Assembly: GCF_011365745.1 (NCBI RefSeq)
Contig: NZ_JAAOBY010000006.1
Coordinates: forward strand, 73,741-137,740
Reading direction: 5' to 3'
From: Flavobacterium turcicum
GTDB taxonomy: Bacteria; Bacteroidota; Bacteroidia; Flavobacteriales; Flavobacteriaceae
Length of the DNA: 64,000 nucleotides
In this document: in pieces, positions 7,637-16,088 of the stretch
Layout of the letters: each line of letters begins with the position of its first letter
Position numbering within the stretch: the first letter of the stretch is position 1
Notes under the pieces: model-generated
Told to the model about the DNA's origin: nothing
The model's database searches: none
What the model saw: only the letters and a program-made list of their open reading frames with translations
Position numbers and translations under genes: made by a program

Positions 7637-8014
7637 ATGTCACAGAACAGCAAAAAGCAGTTTGGAGTGTGGATGGATTCCCATCACGCTACCATTGTAG
7701 GAAGAGAAAATGTAGATTCCGGAGATTTTTTAGTACTAGGTCATGAAACCGTTGAGGCACAAGGTTACAATACCAGTGAAAATGCCGCTAATAATGCTGA
7801 GAGAGATCAGCTGCGAAAACTTTTTAAGAATATTACTGCTCACATGCAAAACGTAGATGAATTACACGTAACAGGAACAGGAACTGCTCAGGAGCAATTC
7901 ATAAATTTTTTGAGTGAAACACCTCAGTACAAAAATGTAGTAGCTACAGAAAGTACTTCGAATAAAATGTCAGATCAAAGTTTAGTTGAATATGTGACAG
8001 CGCAATTTAATTAA
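7637..8014 (+). CDS. Small eRF1-like 'translational machinery' protein
   Basis: The 125-residue protein begins FGVWMDSHHATIVG, matching the VWLDHxxAxIF opening of the small proteobacterial proteins annotated as translational machinery protein, which belong to the bacterial eRF1/Pelota-like group. The second half (VDELHVTGTGTAQEQFINFL, then KNVVATESTSNKMSDQSLV) also aligns with the GPGxAKxEF and ETVDHPTDGQLV segments of that family as I remember them. Members lack the GGQ peptide-release motif, and none is seen here. The function is unknown, possibly ribosome- or stress-associated. No neighbour is shared in an operon. Confidence is good for the family and low for any role. Confidence 0.65.
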   Translation: MSQNSKKQFGVWMDSHHATIVGRENVDSGDFLVLGHETVEAQGYNTSENAANNAERDQLRKLFKNITAHMQNVDELHVTGTGTAQEQFINFLSETPQYKNVVATESTSNKMSDQSLVEYVTAQFN

Positions 8015-8061
8015 TCTAAATACCTCTTATTTGATTATTATTTGTTAATCAAAAGCGTCAT

Positions 8062-8100
8062 TAAAAACGGTTGGTATCCTTGATATGGACCGTTTTTTTT
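8062..8100 (+). terminator. Intrinsic terminator
   Basis: AAAACGGT and ACCGTTTT close a stem extended inward through GGTAT/ATATGG pairs, followed by eight T residues. Confidence 0.8.
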
Positions 8101-8209
8101 GGGTTTTAAATCTACCAAAACTAAAAATGACTCTGAATCGAAAGGCCTATTTTAGAGACTTGCTAATGTCTATGAATTTTATAAATAGTATATTCGTAAA
8201 AAAAAATAC

Positions 8210-9067
8210 ATGATGCGTTTGTTTAAAATCTCTACTGTTTTAATATCGGTTTTTCTGATAACGAGTTGTGCCTCCAAAAAGACTACTAATATCGTTTACC
8301 AACCAACTACGGTTGAAAACGCAAGCACAGCGCCCAAGCTAAATATTTTTGTTCCTCGAAAAGTAAATCAAGCAGGTGCCAAAGTTTTGATTTTTGTTCA
8401 TGGTGGAAATTGGAATAGCGGGCGTAAGGAAACTTATAATTTACTAGGTCGTAATTTTGCTAAAAGAGGAATTATTACCGTTATACCAGATTATAGCTTG
8501 AGTCCTGCGGTAAATTATGATGTCATGGCACAGCAAATTGCAACTGTAATTGAGTGGACTAAAAAGAATATTGGTCAATACAACGGTAATGCGAACCAAA
8601 TTTTTGTAACTGGACATTCAGCAGGCGGACATCTCGGTGCCTTGGCGGTTATGAATCCTAAATATGGAGTACAACCTGCGAGTGTTGCCGGAATTATTTT
8701 AAACGATGCGGCTGGACTCGATATGAAAAACTATCTCGAGAAATTTCCTCCTACTAATCAAGATGATTATTTAGCAACTTGGACTGCAAATCCTGAACAA
8801 TGGAAAGTAGCTTCGCCAATTTACTATGTTAATGCCCAAACACCGCCATTTTTATTGTATGTTGGTACAAAAACCTATCCCTCCATTATTGAGGGAACCC
8901 AACGTTTTGAAAAGGCTATCAAAGTTTTTCAGCCTGAGGTACAAACCATTCGTTTGAGGAAAAAGCATGTTCCTATGGTGGTACAATATTTTAAACCTTG
9001 GAGCGCCAGATTTGAAGAAATGATTAGTTTTATGGAAGAAAATTCAAAAGAGCGTTCATCAAAATAG
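8210..9067 (+). CDS. Alpha/beta hydrolase lipoprotein (esterase/lipase type)
   Basis: The N-terminus MMRLFKISTVLISVFLITSC is a lipoprotein signal with lipobox LITSC, giving an envelope-anchored enzyme. The hydrolase fold shows the oxyanion motif FVHGGNW near residues 65-71, the nucleophile elbow GHSAGGH near 135-141, and a late histidine in KKHVP near 252; the acid is probably the aspartate in one of the preceding loops. This matches the BD-FAE/esterase-lipase group of hydrolases acting on acyl esters. The substrate cannot be inferred. It is convergent with the CheB/CheR kinase gene. Confidence 0.85.
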   Translation: MMRLFKISTVLISVFLITSCASKKTTNIVYQPTTVENASTAPKLNIFVPRKVNQAGAKVLIFVHGGNWNSGRKETYNLLGRNFAKRGIITVIPDYSLSPAVNYDVMAQQIATVIEWTKKNIGQYNGNANQIFVTGHSAGGHLGALAVMNPKYGVQPASVAGIILNDAAGLDMKNYLEKFPPTNQDDYLATWTANPEQWKVASPIYYVNAQTPPFLLYVGTKTYPSIIEGTQRFEKAIKVFQPEVQTIRLRKKHVPMVVQYFKPWSARFEEMISFMEENSKERSSK

Positions 9068-9120
9068 TTTGATATACCCTCTTTAAATAGTATTAATTCA
9101 TTTGACAAGTAAATGTCTTT

Positions 9121-12100
9121 TTAAGCCATCCATTTCCCAAGTGTTTCAATTAATTTTTCTTTGGTAATGGGTTTTGGTATGTAATCTACAAATCCGATTT
9201 CAAGGCATTTATCCTTGTCTCCAGACATTGCATTGGCGGTTTGTGCAATTACTTTGGCTTCAGGTTTAATGTCAAGTAACATTCGGGTAGCTTGATAACC
9301 ATCCAAAAGAGGCATTCTAATATCCATTAAAACAATGGCAATATTGCTTTCTTTTTTGAAAATAGTTACTGCTTCTAGTCCGTTTTTAGCCCAGAGTACT
9401 TGTAGCGGAAACTCTTGAAGAATCGCTTTTAAATATAGTTGGTTGTTAATTTCATCCTCTACAACTAATATTTTTTTACCCTCAAAAATCGGGATTATGG
9501 AATCGAGGTTGGTGTTTTTTGCCTTGGAATTACTTTTTATAGGACGGTATGGAATTTCGAAAGCAAAAGTACTTCCTTTGCCAAATTGAGATGTAACCAC
9601 GATTTTTCCTCCTAATAAATGAACAATTCCTTTTGAAATGGTAAGACCCAAACCAGTCCCGTCATACTTTATTTTGGTGTCATGTTCTACTTGCTGAAAA
9701 CGTTCAAAAATAAGGTCTAATTGATCTTGCGACATTCCAATTCCTGTATCTACTACAGTAAATATAATGGAATGATCATTTATTTGGTAACCAAATTCAA
9801 TACTTCCTTCATTAGTAAATTTGAGTGCGTTTCCAATCAAATTGGTAAGTACTTGTTTTAATCGAGCACTATCAGTAGTGATTATTAATTCTTGGTTAGG
9901 GTTAAAAACTTTTTTAATTAACCTAATGTCATTTTTTTCTTTTTGATGCTGAATATTATTAAAAGTGATTTCTAGTTCATTAAAAATTTTATTGATGTCA
10001 CAATTTTCTAATTCTATTTTTAATTCACCTGCTTCGATTTTTGCTACATCAATTATATCGTTTATTAAGTTTAGTAATTGGTTCGAACAACTTTCAACAA
10101 TAGAAACGTATTGATTTTTGGTTTCTTGATCTAAATCTTCACTGCCTAATAAAGAGGCGAAACCAACTAAGCCGTTAATTGGTGTTCGTATTTCGTGGCT
10201 CATATTGGCAAGAAACTGGTTTTTATAAATATTTGCAGTTTCTGCATTTTGAAGTGCGCTAAAAAGTTCTAACTCAATTTGTTTTTTGATGTTTATGTCA
10301 ACTACAATACCTGACATAATGGTTTCATGATTATTTTTTAATACAATTTTCCCAATATCTTGAAACCATTGGTAATCACCATTATGATTTTTGATCCGGT
10401 ATTGGCAGTCGTAACTTTGCGTTTTACCTGCCAAATGATTTTGAAAAGCTTGAACAGTTTTAGCATAATCATCGGGATGGATAAGTGCTAGTAAATCATC
10501 GTGATTTTTAACATCATTAGGATTTAAACCAAGCATTTCAACCCATGATTTAGAAAAAAATAATCCATTTGGTGTTGATTTCAATTCCCACCAAGCCATG
10601 TTTCCGGCTACCAAAGCTGTTTCTAAACGAGCTTCAATTGCATTGAGTTCTGATTTTACTTTTTTCAAGTTGTTAATATCGACGAAGGTGATCACCACAC
10701 CATCAATTTTTTTATCAGAGGTTATAAAAGGACTAATTCGTTTTAAATACCAGTTGCCTTTTAGATCTCTTACTTCTTTTTCAACATTGGTTAAATTATC
10801 TAATGCTGCCTTCGCATCTGTAAGAATTGATTTTTGAATGGCAGTATCAAACTCAGATGCAAAACTCATAACTGATCTACCAATATCGCTTTCTTCTAAA
10901 TGAAATAAACGTTTTACCGCAGGTGTAAATTTTCTAATATTGAGTTGATTGTCAAGAAAAAGAGTGCCAATATCAGTGCTGTTTAACAAATTATTGATAT
11001 CGTTGTTTAAGTTTTCGAGTTCTTTGTTTTTCTCTTGAAATTCAGAGTTAACCGTGTATAATTCTTCGTTTACGGATTGTAATTCTTCGTTTGAACTTTG
11101 TAATTCTTCATTTGAGGACATCAATTCTTCATTAGAACTTTGTAACTCCTCATTACTCGTTTCTAGCTCTTCAACAACGTTTTGCAATTGGGCTCTGTTC
11201 TCTTTCAAATCAAGCTCCAAGTCTTCAATGCGTTGTTTTGAAAAATTGGAGACATCTTCATTAGACAATACAATCTTTTCTTCAGATTGATTATTAGCAC
11301 CCATATCAAATTGCACCATATATACATTGTCTGTTGTATCGGTGCTGTTGACAGATTCAAAATACAAATCGGTTGTTATTTTGTCTTCCTTAATGTCATA
11401 TACCAAATTTTTAATACTCAATGAATTATTTGTTTCAATTACTCTTCTAATTCCGTTGCGAATGATAGTAGCCAGTTCAGGCTCTACCATTTGTAAAAGA
11501 TTATTAGAAAATAGTCCATCTGTTTGACGAAACCATTTTTTAAATTCTCCTAAAATGAATTGAACATTAAATTCTTTATCAACAAATACAGTAACTGGCG
11601 AATGTTTTTTGCTGAGGTATTTGTAATAAAAAAGTTCGTTTTGCTTTTTACTTGTCACAATTTGATTGTTTTGGCTTACCAAATATTGAGCAGTTCCTGC
11701 GCTAATATTGTATAAATTTTCATCACCGTTATCCTCACGGGTGAGTCTTTTATTCTCGAACATACTCTGGAAAATTTTATTTTTTTGGTCGTGAACCGCA
11801 AATAAATTACTTAAGGTTCCTAGTGATTCACTGCTGCCAAGGAATAAAAAAGCATCTTTATTCAATGCAAATTGAAAACTAGATAAAACGGTTTTTTGTG
11901 TGGTTGTAGAAAAGTAAATGAGCAAATTTCGACATGAAATTAAATCTACTTTAATGAAGGGTGGATCTTTGATAACATCGTGATATGAGAAAACAATTTT
12001 TTCTCGAATGCGTTTTATAATTTGAATTTTTTCTCCTGTTTTTACAAAATAATCTTGTAAGTACTCCTTTTTAATTTCAGTACTGTTATTTACTGAATAG

Positions 12101-13167
12101 GACCCTATGCTGGCTCTCCGTAGGGCTTTGCGGTCTATGTCTGTTGCAAAAATTTTATAATCAATGGTGAGTTTGTTGGTTCTTATGTAGTCTTCAATCA
12201 ATATGGCTATTGAATATACTTCTTCGCCACTAGAACAAGCGGGAATCCAAATTCGGATATTATTTTGGTGGTTTGTACGATTGCAAATTGCAGGGATAAC
12301 GGATTTTTCTAAGATTTCAAAAGCTTCACGATCTCTAAAAAAGCAAGTGACACCTATTAAAAATTCTTGGTTAATTGCGGTTATTTCCTCGGTATTTGCT
12401 CGAAGAAACTTTAGGTACTCTTCAAATGAGCTTAGGTTATGTAAGTTCATTCGTCGTTCTAAGCGACGCAATAAGGTATTGACTTTGTATTTTTTAAAAT
12501 TTACTCCGGTGTGTTTGTAAATAACAGAGAGTATTTCTTGAAAAACGGTTTCGTTTTTTTCATAAATATCTTCTTGAATAGAACCAATTTTATTGCTTTG
12601 GGTAAATTGAACTACTTTTTGCGCTAATTCATGAGGTGGCAAAATAAAATCAGCGAGATTAGTTAGAATGGCCGAATTAGGCATTCCGTCAAATTGTGCA
12701 GATCCGGGTTCTTGCACTAATATGATTCCGCCAGCTTCTTTGATCGTTTTAATGCCGCGCGAACCGTCTGATCCCGTACCAGATAAAATAACACCTATTG
12801 CTTTCTCTCGATAGGATTCACCCAGCATATGAAAAAGAATTTCAATGGGTAAATTCAAATGGTTTTTAGGAGCTTTGTCAAGCAGGATGAATTTATTATT
12901 TTCAATTCCAATATTTTTATTTCGTTGATTTAGGTAAATGCAGTTGGGTTTAATTTCTTGACCATCTTCGGCAGTGTAAATGTTTAAACCAGTATGTTTA
13001 GCCAACAACTCAGGCATTAAACTTTTAAAATCTGGAGACAAATGCTGAATGATAATATAGGCTACATTATCGCTTTGTGGTATGTTGTCAAAAAAATGCT
13101 GAACAGCATCTAATCCTCCTGCAGATGCTCCTACACCTACGATATAAAAATCGTTTTCTTGCTTCAT
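9121..13167 (-). CDS. CheB/CheR-PAS hybrid histidine kinase with receiver
   Basis: At 1348 residues this is a multi-domain signalling protein without membrane segments. Residues 1-190 are a CheB methylesterase domain with the catalytic set Ser15 (GASAGG), His42 (QHLS) and Asp134 (GTGSDGSRG). Residues 205-460 are CheR methyltransferase, with the SAM motif IWIPACSSGEEVYS near 307-320. A coiled coil with a repeated SSNEEL heptad (about 665-720) follows, then two to three PAS domains, a HisKA box MSHEIRTPINGL, an ATPase domain, and a receiver domain with phospho-acceptor in LMDIRMP. No chemoreceptor or other che gene is in the window, so targets of the CheB/CheR parts are unknown. It is monocistronic. 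Confidence 0.93.
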   Translation of the reverse strand: MKQENDFYIVGVGASAGGLDAVQHFFDNIPQSDNVAYIIIQHLSPDFKSLMPELLAKHTGLNIYTAEDGQEIKPNCIYLNQRNKNIGIENNKFILLDKAPKNHLNLPIEILFHMLGESYREKAIGVILSGTGSDGSRGIKTIKEAGGIILVQEPGSAQFDGMPNSAILTNLADFILPPHELAQKVVQFTQSNKIGSIQEDIYEKNETVFQEILSVIYKHTGVNFKKYKVNTLLRRLERRMNLHNLSSFEEYLKFLRANTEEITAINQEFLIGVTCFFRDREAFEILEKSVIPAICNRTNHQNNIRIWIPACSSGEEVYSIAILIEDYIRTNKLTIDYKIFATDIDRKALRRASIGSYSVNNSTEIKKEYLQDYFVKTGEKIQIIKRIREKIVFSYHDVIKDPPFIKVDLISCRNLLIYFSTTTQKTVLSSFQFALNKDAFLFLGSSESLGTLSNLFAVHDQKNKIFQSMFENKRLTREDNGDENLYNISAGTAQYLVSQNNQIVTSKKQNELFYYKYLSKKHSPVTVFVDKEFNVQFILGEFKKWFRQTDGLFSNNLLQMVEPELATIIRNGIRRVIETNNSLSIKNLVYDIKEDKITTDLYFESVNSTDTTDNVYMVQFDMGANNQSEEKIVLSNEDVSNFSKQRIEDLELDLKENRAQLQNVVEELETSNEELQSSNEELMSSNEELQSSNEELQSVNEELYTVNSEFQEKNKELENLNNDINNLLNSTDIGTLFLDNQLNIRKFTPAVKRLFHLEESDIGRSVMSFASEFDTAIQKSILTDAKAALDNLTNVEKEVRDLKGNWYLKRISPFITSDKKIDGVVITFVDINNLKKVKSELNAIEARLETALVAGNMAWWELKSTPNGLFFSKSWVEMLGLNPNDVKNHDDLLALIHPDDYAKTVQAFQNHLAGKTQSYDCQYRIKNHNGDYQWFQDIGKIVLKNNHETIMSGIVVDINIKKQIELELFSALQNAETANIYKNQFLANMSHEIRTPINGLVGFASLLGSEDLDQETKNQYVSIVESCSNQLLNLINDIIDVAKIEAGELKIELENCDINKIFNELEITFNNIQHQKEKNDIRLIKKVFNPNQELIITTDSARLKQVLTNLIGNALKFTNEGSIEFGYQINDHSIIFTVVDTGIGMSQDQLDLIFERFQQVEHDTKIKYDGTGLGLTISKGIVHLLGGKIVVTSQFGKGSTFAFEIPYRPIKSNSKAKNTNLDSIIPIFEGKKILVVEDEINNQLYLKAILQEFPLQVLWAKNGLEAVTIFKKESNIAIVLMDIRMPLLDGYQATRMLLDIKPEAKVIAQTANAMSGDKDKCLEIGFVDYIPKPITKEKLIETLGKWMA

Positions 13168-13463
13168 AAATTCAAGTTATCCAATGGAATATTTAATAAA
13201 TATTGTTTTGTTCAGTTGTTTATTATAGATATGTATAATAGCGTTACAACACAAAACTATTTCCAAATTTACTATTAATTGTTTAATATTTTACTTTGCA
13301 GTTTTTATTTTGTTAAAATTGCGTTTTTAAAAAATTGTTTACGGTTTATTTTGTGGTATTAAATCGCAATTAGCTTGTAATTGGATTTTTTGTTTTACTG
13401 TAAATAATTTTGCAGAGTTAGTATAATTACTATTCAAATTAGGTTGTGCAAGACAGTTTTTTT

Positions 13464-13579
13464 GCGCGAGGGATAGCAGTGGAAATCCTTTTTTAGAGAA
13501 CAGCGACTAGCTGTGCACTAAAAAAGATTGCAACGAATAGCCCGACCCCAAATGTAACGCTAGTGAAATGGGGTCGCGC
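13464..13579 (+). ncRNA. Structured RNA-like element A (Flavo-1-like)
   Basis: An outer stem GCGCG/CGCGC encloses a bipartite core, GGGATAGCAGTGG-AAATCC and GATTGCAACGAATAGCCC, joined by a hairpin TTTTTTAG/CTAAAAAA. A second hairpin ACCCCA/TGGGGT follows. The same core pattern (GATAGCAGyGG, ATCC, hairpin, GrAT, CArCGrAwAGC) recurs near 34.0 kb. This resembles the Flavo-1 RNA motif reported from flavobacteria, as I remember it; the match was not checked. The strand is assigned by the shared core and could be the other one. Confidence 0.5.
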
Positions 13580-13649
13580 CCAAAGAAATAAGGTGTTTGA
13601 TGCTACTGTAGTTCACAAAATGAGTATGTATACGGCTTGGAATATTTTT

Positions 13650-13681
13650 TTTGATGCGGATTTCTATTTAACCTATCTTTG
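13650..13681 (+). promoter_or_regulatory. Promoter of tgt operon
   Basis: TTTG (13650-13653) followed after 20 bases by TATCTTTG (13674-13681) is a full match to the Bacteroidota promoter consensus. It implies a leader of about 108 bases. Confidence 0.75.
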
Positions 13682-13793
13682 CCAGCCGAACAAACGGGTG
13701 AAATAGGTTCGCACGAAAGGCGTTACGCAGGCTGATTTTGTTAAAGAAAGTCTTTGCGGAAGGTTTAGGCGACTGAAAAAATAGAAGTACCAG

Positions 13794-14924
13794 ATGAAAT
13801 TTGATTTATTAAAAAAAGATCCGCTATCGAAAGCTAGAGCGGGAAGTATAACTACTGATCATGGGGTGATTGAGACCCCAATTTTTATGCCTGTAGGTAC
13901 TGTAGCCTCTGTAAAAGGAGTGCATCAACGTGAATTAAAAAACGATATCAACCCAGATATTATCTTAGGAAATACCTATCACTTGTACTTGCGTCCGCAA
14001 ACTGAAATTCTCGAAAAAGCAGGCGGATTGCATAAATTCATGAATTGGGACCGTAATATTTTGACCGATTCAGGCGGATACCAAGTCTATTCACTTTCAG
14101 CAAATCGTAAAATTAAAGAAGAAGGGGTAAAGTTTAAATCGCATATTGACGGTTCGTACCACTTTTTTACACCAGAGAATGTAATGGAAATTCAGCGTAC
14201 CATTGGTGCTGATATTATCATGGCTTTTGATGAGTGCACGCCTTATCCTTGTGATTACCGCTACGCGCAACGCTCTATGAAAATGACGCACAGGTGGTTG
14301 GATAGATGTATCAGTCATTTGGATAAATTACCTTTTAAATACGGGTACGAACAAACTTTTTTCCCAATTGTTCAAGGTAGCACGTACAAAGATTTGCGTA
14401 TGCAATCTGCAGAGTATATTGCCAATTCAAATCAGCAAGGAAATGCCATTGGAGGTTTATCAGTAGGAGAACCTGCCGAGGAAATGTATGCCATGACCGA
14501 GGTGGTTTGCGAAATTTTACCCGAAGACAAACCTCGCTACTTAATGGGTGTAGGTACGCCAATAAATATTCTAGAAAATATTGCGTTAGGTGTTGATATG
14601 TTTGACTGTGTAATGCCTACTCGTAACGCGAGAAACGGAATGTTGTTTACAGCGAACGGTACCATCAATATTAAAAATAAAAAGTGGGAAGCCGATTTTT
14701 CACCACTTGACGAAATGGGAATCACTTTCGTGGATACCGAGTATACCAAAGCGTATTTGCGCCATTTGTTTGCTGCTAATGAATACTTGGGTAAACAAAT
14801 TGCTACAATACACAACCTTGGTTTTTATATGTGGTTGGTTCGTGAGGCTAGAAAGCATATTTTAGCTGGCGATTTCAAGCCATGGAAAGAAATGATGGTA
14901 AAAAACATGAGTCAACGTTTGTAA
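13794..14924 (+). CDS. tgt: tRNA-guanine transglycosylase (queuosine pathway)
   Basis: It exchanges guanine-34 of GUN-anticodon tRNAs for the queuosine precursor preQ1. The 376-residue length is standard. Visible are GNTYHLYLRPQ near 62-72, DSGGYQ near 94-99 with the active-site Asp, GGLSVGEPAEEM near 220-231, and the nucleophile segment DMFDCVMPTRNARNG near 263-277. The usual zinc ligands CxCxxC that follow the DFSPLD segment are absent: the sequence continues EMGITFVDTEYTKAYLRHL with no cysteine, although the later His region is kept. Loss of this site may be lineage-typical. It is followed by a long inverted repeat and then the LptF/G permease gene. Confidence 0.95.
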   Translation: MKFDLLKKDPLSKARAGSITTDHGVIETPIFMPVGTVASVKGVHQRELKNDINPDIILGNTYHLYLRPQTEILEKAGGLHKFMNWDRNILTDSGGYQVYSLSANRKIKEEGVKFKSHIDGSYHFFTPENVMEIQRTIGADIIMAFDECTPYPCDYRYAQRSMKMTHRWLDRCISHLDKLPFKYGYEQTFFPIVQGSTYKDLRMQSAEYIANSNQQGNAIGGLSVGEPAEEMYAMTEVVCEILPEDKPRYLMGVGTPINILENIALGVDMFDCVMPTRNARNGMLFTANGTINIKNKKWEADFSPLDEMGITFVDTEYTKAYLRHLFAANEYLGKQIATIHNLGFYMWLVREARKHILAGDFKPWKEMMVKNMSQRL

Positions 14925-14930
14925 AAAAAT

Positions 14931-14986
14931 GTTTAAGGTTTCAAGTTTAACGTTCTAGCGCTGACTTTAAACCTGAAACTTTAAAC
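14931..14986. repeat. Long inverted repeat between tgt and the permease gene
   Basis: GTTTAAGGTTTCAAGTTTAA (14931-14950) pairs with 14967-14986 over 20 positions with one mismatch and one G-T wobble, leaving a 16-base loop. There is no T-run behind it on the plus strand, so it is a poor rho-independent terminator for tgt. It may be a processing or attenuating hairpin, or one of the ACTTTAAAC-type repeats seen elsewhere in the window. Confidence 0.75.
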
Positions 14987-14999
14987 TTTAAACAAAAAA

Positions 15000-16088
15000 A
15001 TGCTTACAATAATAGACAAGTACATCCTAAAAAGATATTTGGCCACTTTTGTGGTCATGTTATTGTTGTTTATCCCAATCGGAATCGTGGTTGACGTATC
15101 TGAAAAGATTAATAAGTTACTCGAAAACAAGGTTCCGTTTTCAGAAATAGCCCTATACTATTACAACTTTACGGTGTACTTTGCTAATTCGCTGTTTCCT
15201 ATCTTTTTGTTTTTGTCGGTGATTTGGTTTACGTCAAAATTGGCCAATGATACAGAGATTATTGCTATTTTGAGTTCCGGAACTTCATTTACTCGTTTTT
15301 TACGACCGTATTTGATTGGTGCCTCGATTGTATCGGTTTTTGTCTTGTTGATGGGTTTTTACGTAGTGCCGTCAGCAAGTGAAGGTTATAATAATTTTAG
15401 GTACACTTATTTAAAAGGAAATGGTAAAGAAGCCATGCGTGGCGACAATACGGATGTTTATCGCCAATTAAATGACAATGAGTTTATCTACGTAAACAGT
15501 TTTAATACAGAAACTAAAACAGCCTATAGTTTTACTTTAGAGAAATTTAAAAACAATAAGTTGCAGCAGAAAATAACTGCTACTCGAATCACTTGGAACC
15601 CAAAAGACAGTACCTACACATTATACGATTATACTAAAAGAACGGTAGGCAAATTAAGTGATGTTATTGTGAAGTTACCTGAAAAAAAAGCCACTTTTGC
15701 TTTTGACTTAGAAGATTTGACACCTGTTGTTTATATTGCAGAGACCTTAAATTTGGGCAAATTGAATGCTTTTATTGCCAAAGAACGAGAACGTGGTTCT
15801 TCAAATATCAATGTGTATTTGGTGGTGTTGTACAAAAAATACAGTATTCCAGTTTCAGCTTTTATCTTAACTATTATAGCGGTTGCAGTTTCGTCAATGA
15901 AACGCAGAGGCGGTATGGGAACTAATTTGGCAACAGGTATTGCATTGGCATTTGCCTTTGTGTTCTTTGATAAAATATTTGGTGTACTGGCCGAAAAATC
16001 GAGTATACCGCCTTTATTAGCCGTTTGGTTGCCAAATATTGCCTTCGGAATTTTAGCCATTTACTTATTACGAAATGCAAAACGATAA
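15000..16088 (+). CDS. LptF/LptG (YjgP/YjgQ) family LPS export permease
   Basis: The 362-residue protein has the N-terminal family signature TIIDKYILKRYLATFVV followed by three membrane segments, a large extracytoplasmic beta-jellyroll region (about residues 125-265), and three C-terminal membrane segments. These permeases pair with LptB and pass lipopolysaccharide onto the periplasmic Lpt bridge. Whether this is the F or G member cannot be settled from the sequence. Its stop lies 14 bases inside the EamA gene, so the two are translated together. Upstream neighbour tgt is on the same strand, and together they may form one operon. Confidence 0.9.
   Translation: MLTIIDKYILKRYLATFVVMLLLFIPIGIVVDVSEKINKLLENKVPFSEIALYYYNFTVYFANSLFPIFLFLSVIWFTSKLANDTEIIAILSSGTSFTRFLRPYLIGASIVSVFVLLMGFYVVPSASEGYNNFRYTYLKGNGKEAMRGDNTDVYRQLNDNEFIYVNSFNTETKTAYSFTLEKFKNNKLQQKITATRITWNPKDSTYTLYDYTKRTVGKLSDVIVKLPEKKATFAFDLEDLTPVVYIAETLNLGKLNAFIAKERERGSSNINVYLVVLYKKYSIPVSAFILTIIAVAVSSMKRRGGMGTNLATGIALAFAFVFFDKIFGVLAEKSSIPPLLAVWLPNIAFGILAIYLLRNAKR

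Larger units (their letters stand above)
13168..13793. other. Long intergenic region with RNA-like element and tgt promoter
   Basis: Of these 626 bases the first 280 are very A/T-rich with no feature I can name. From 13,464 the base composition rises sharply and a structured element is found (13464-13579). A full promoter lies at 13650-13681, followed by a GC-richer leader of about 105 bases before tgt that contains pairable CAGCC/GGCTG and CGAAC/GTTCG segments. Confidence 0.7.

Noticed and set aside
11054..11290. Plus-strand frame of serine-rich repeats
   Set aside because: It is antisense to the SSNEEL coiled coil of the CheB/CheR kinase; the periodicity comes from that repeat.
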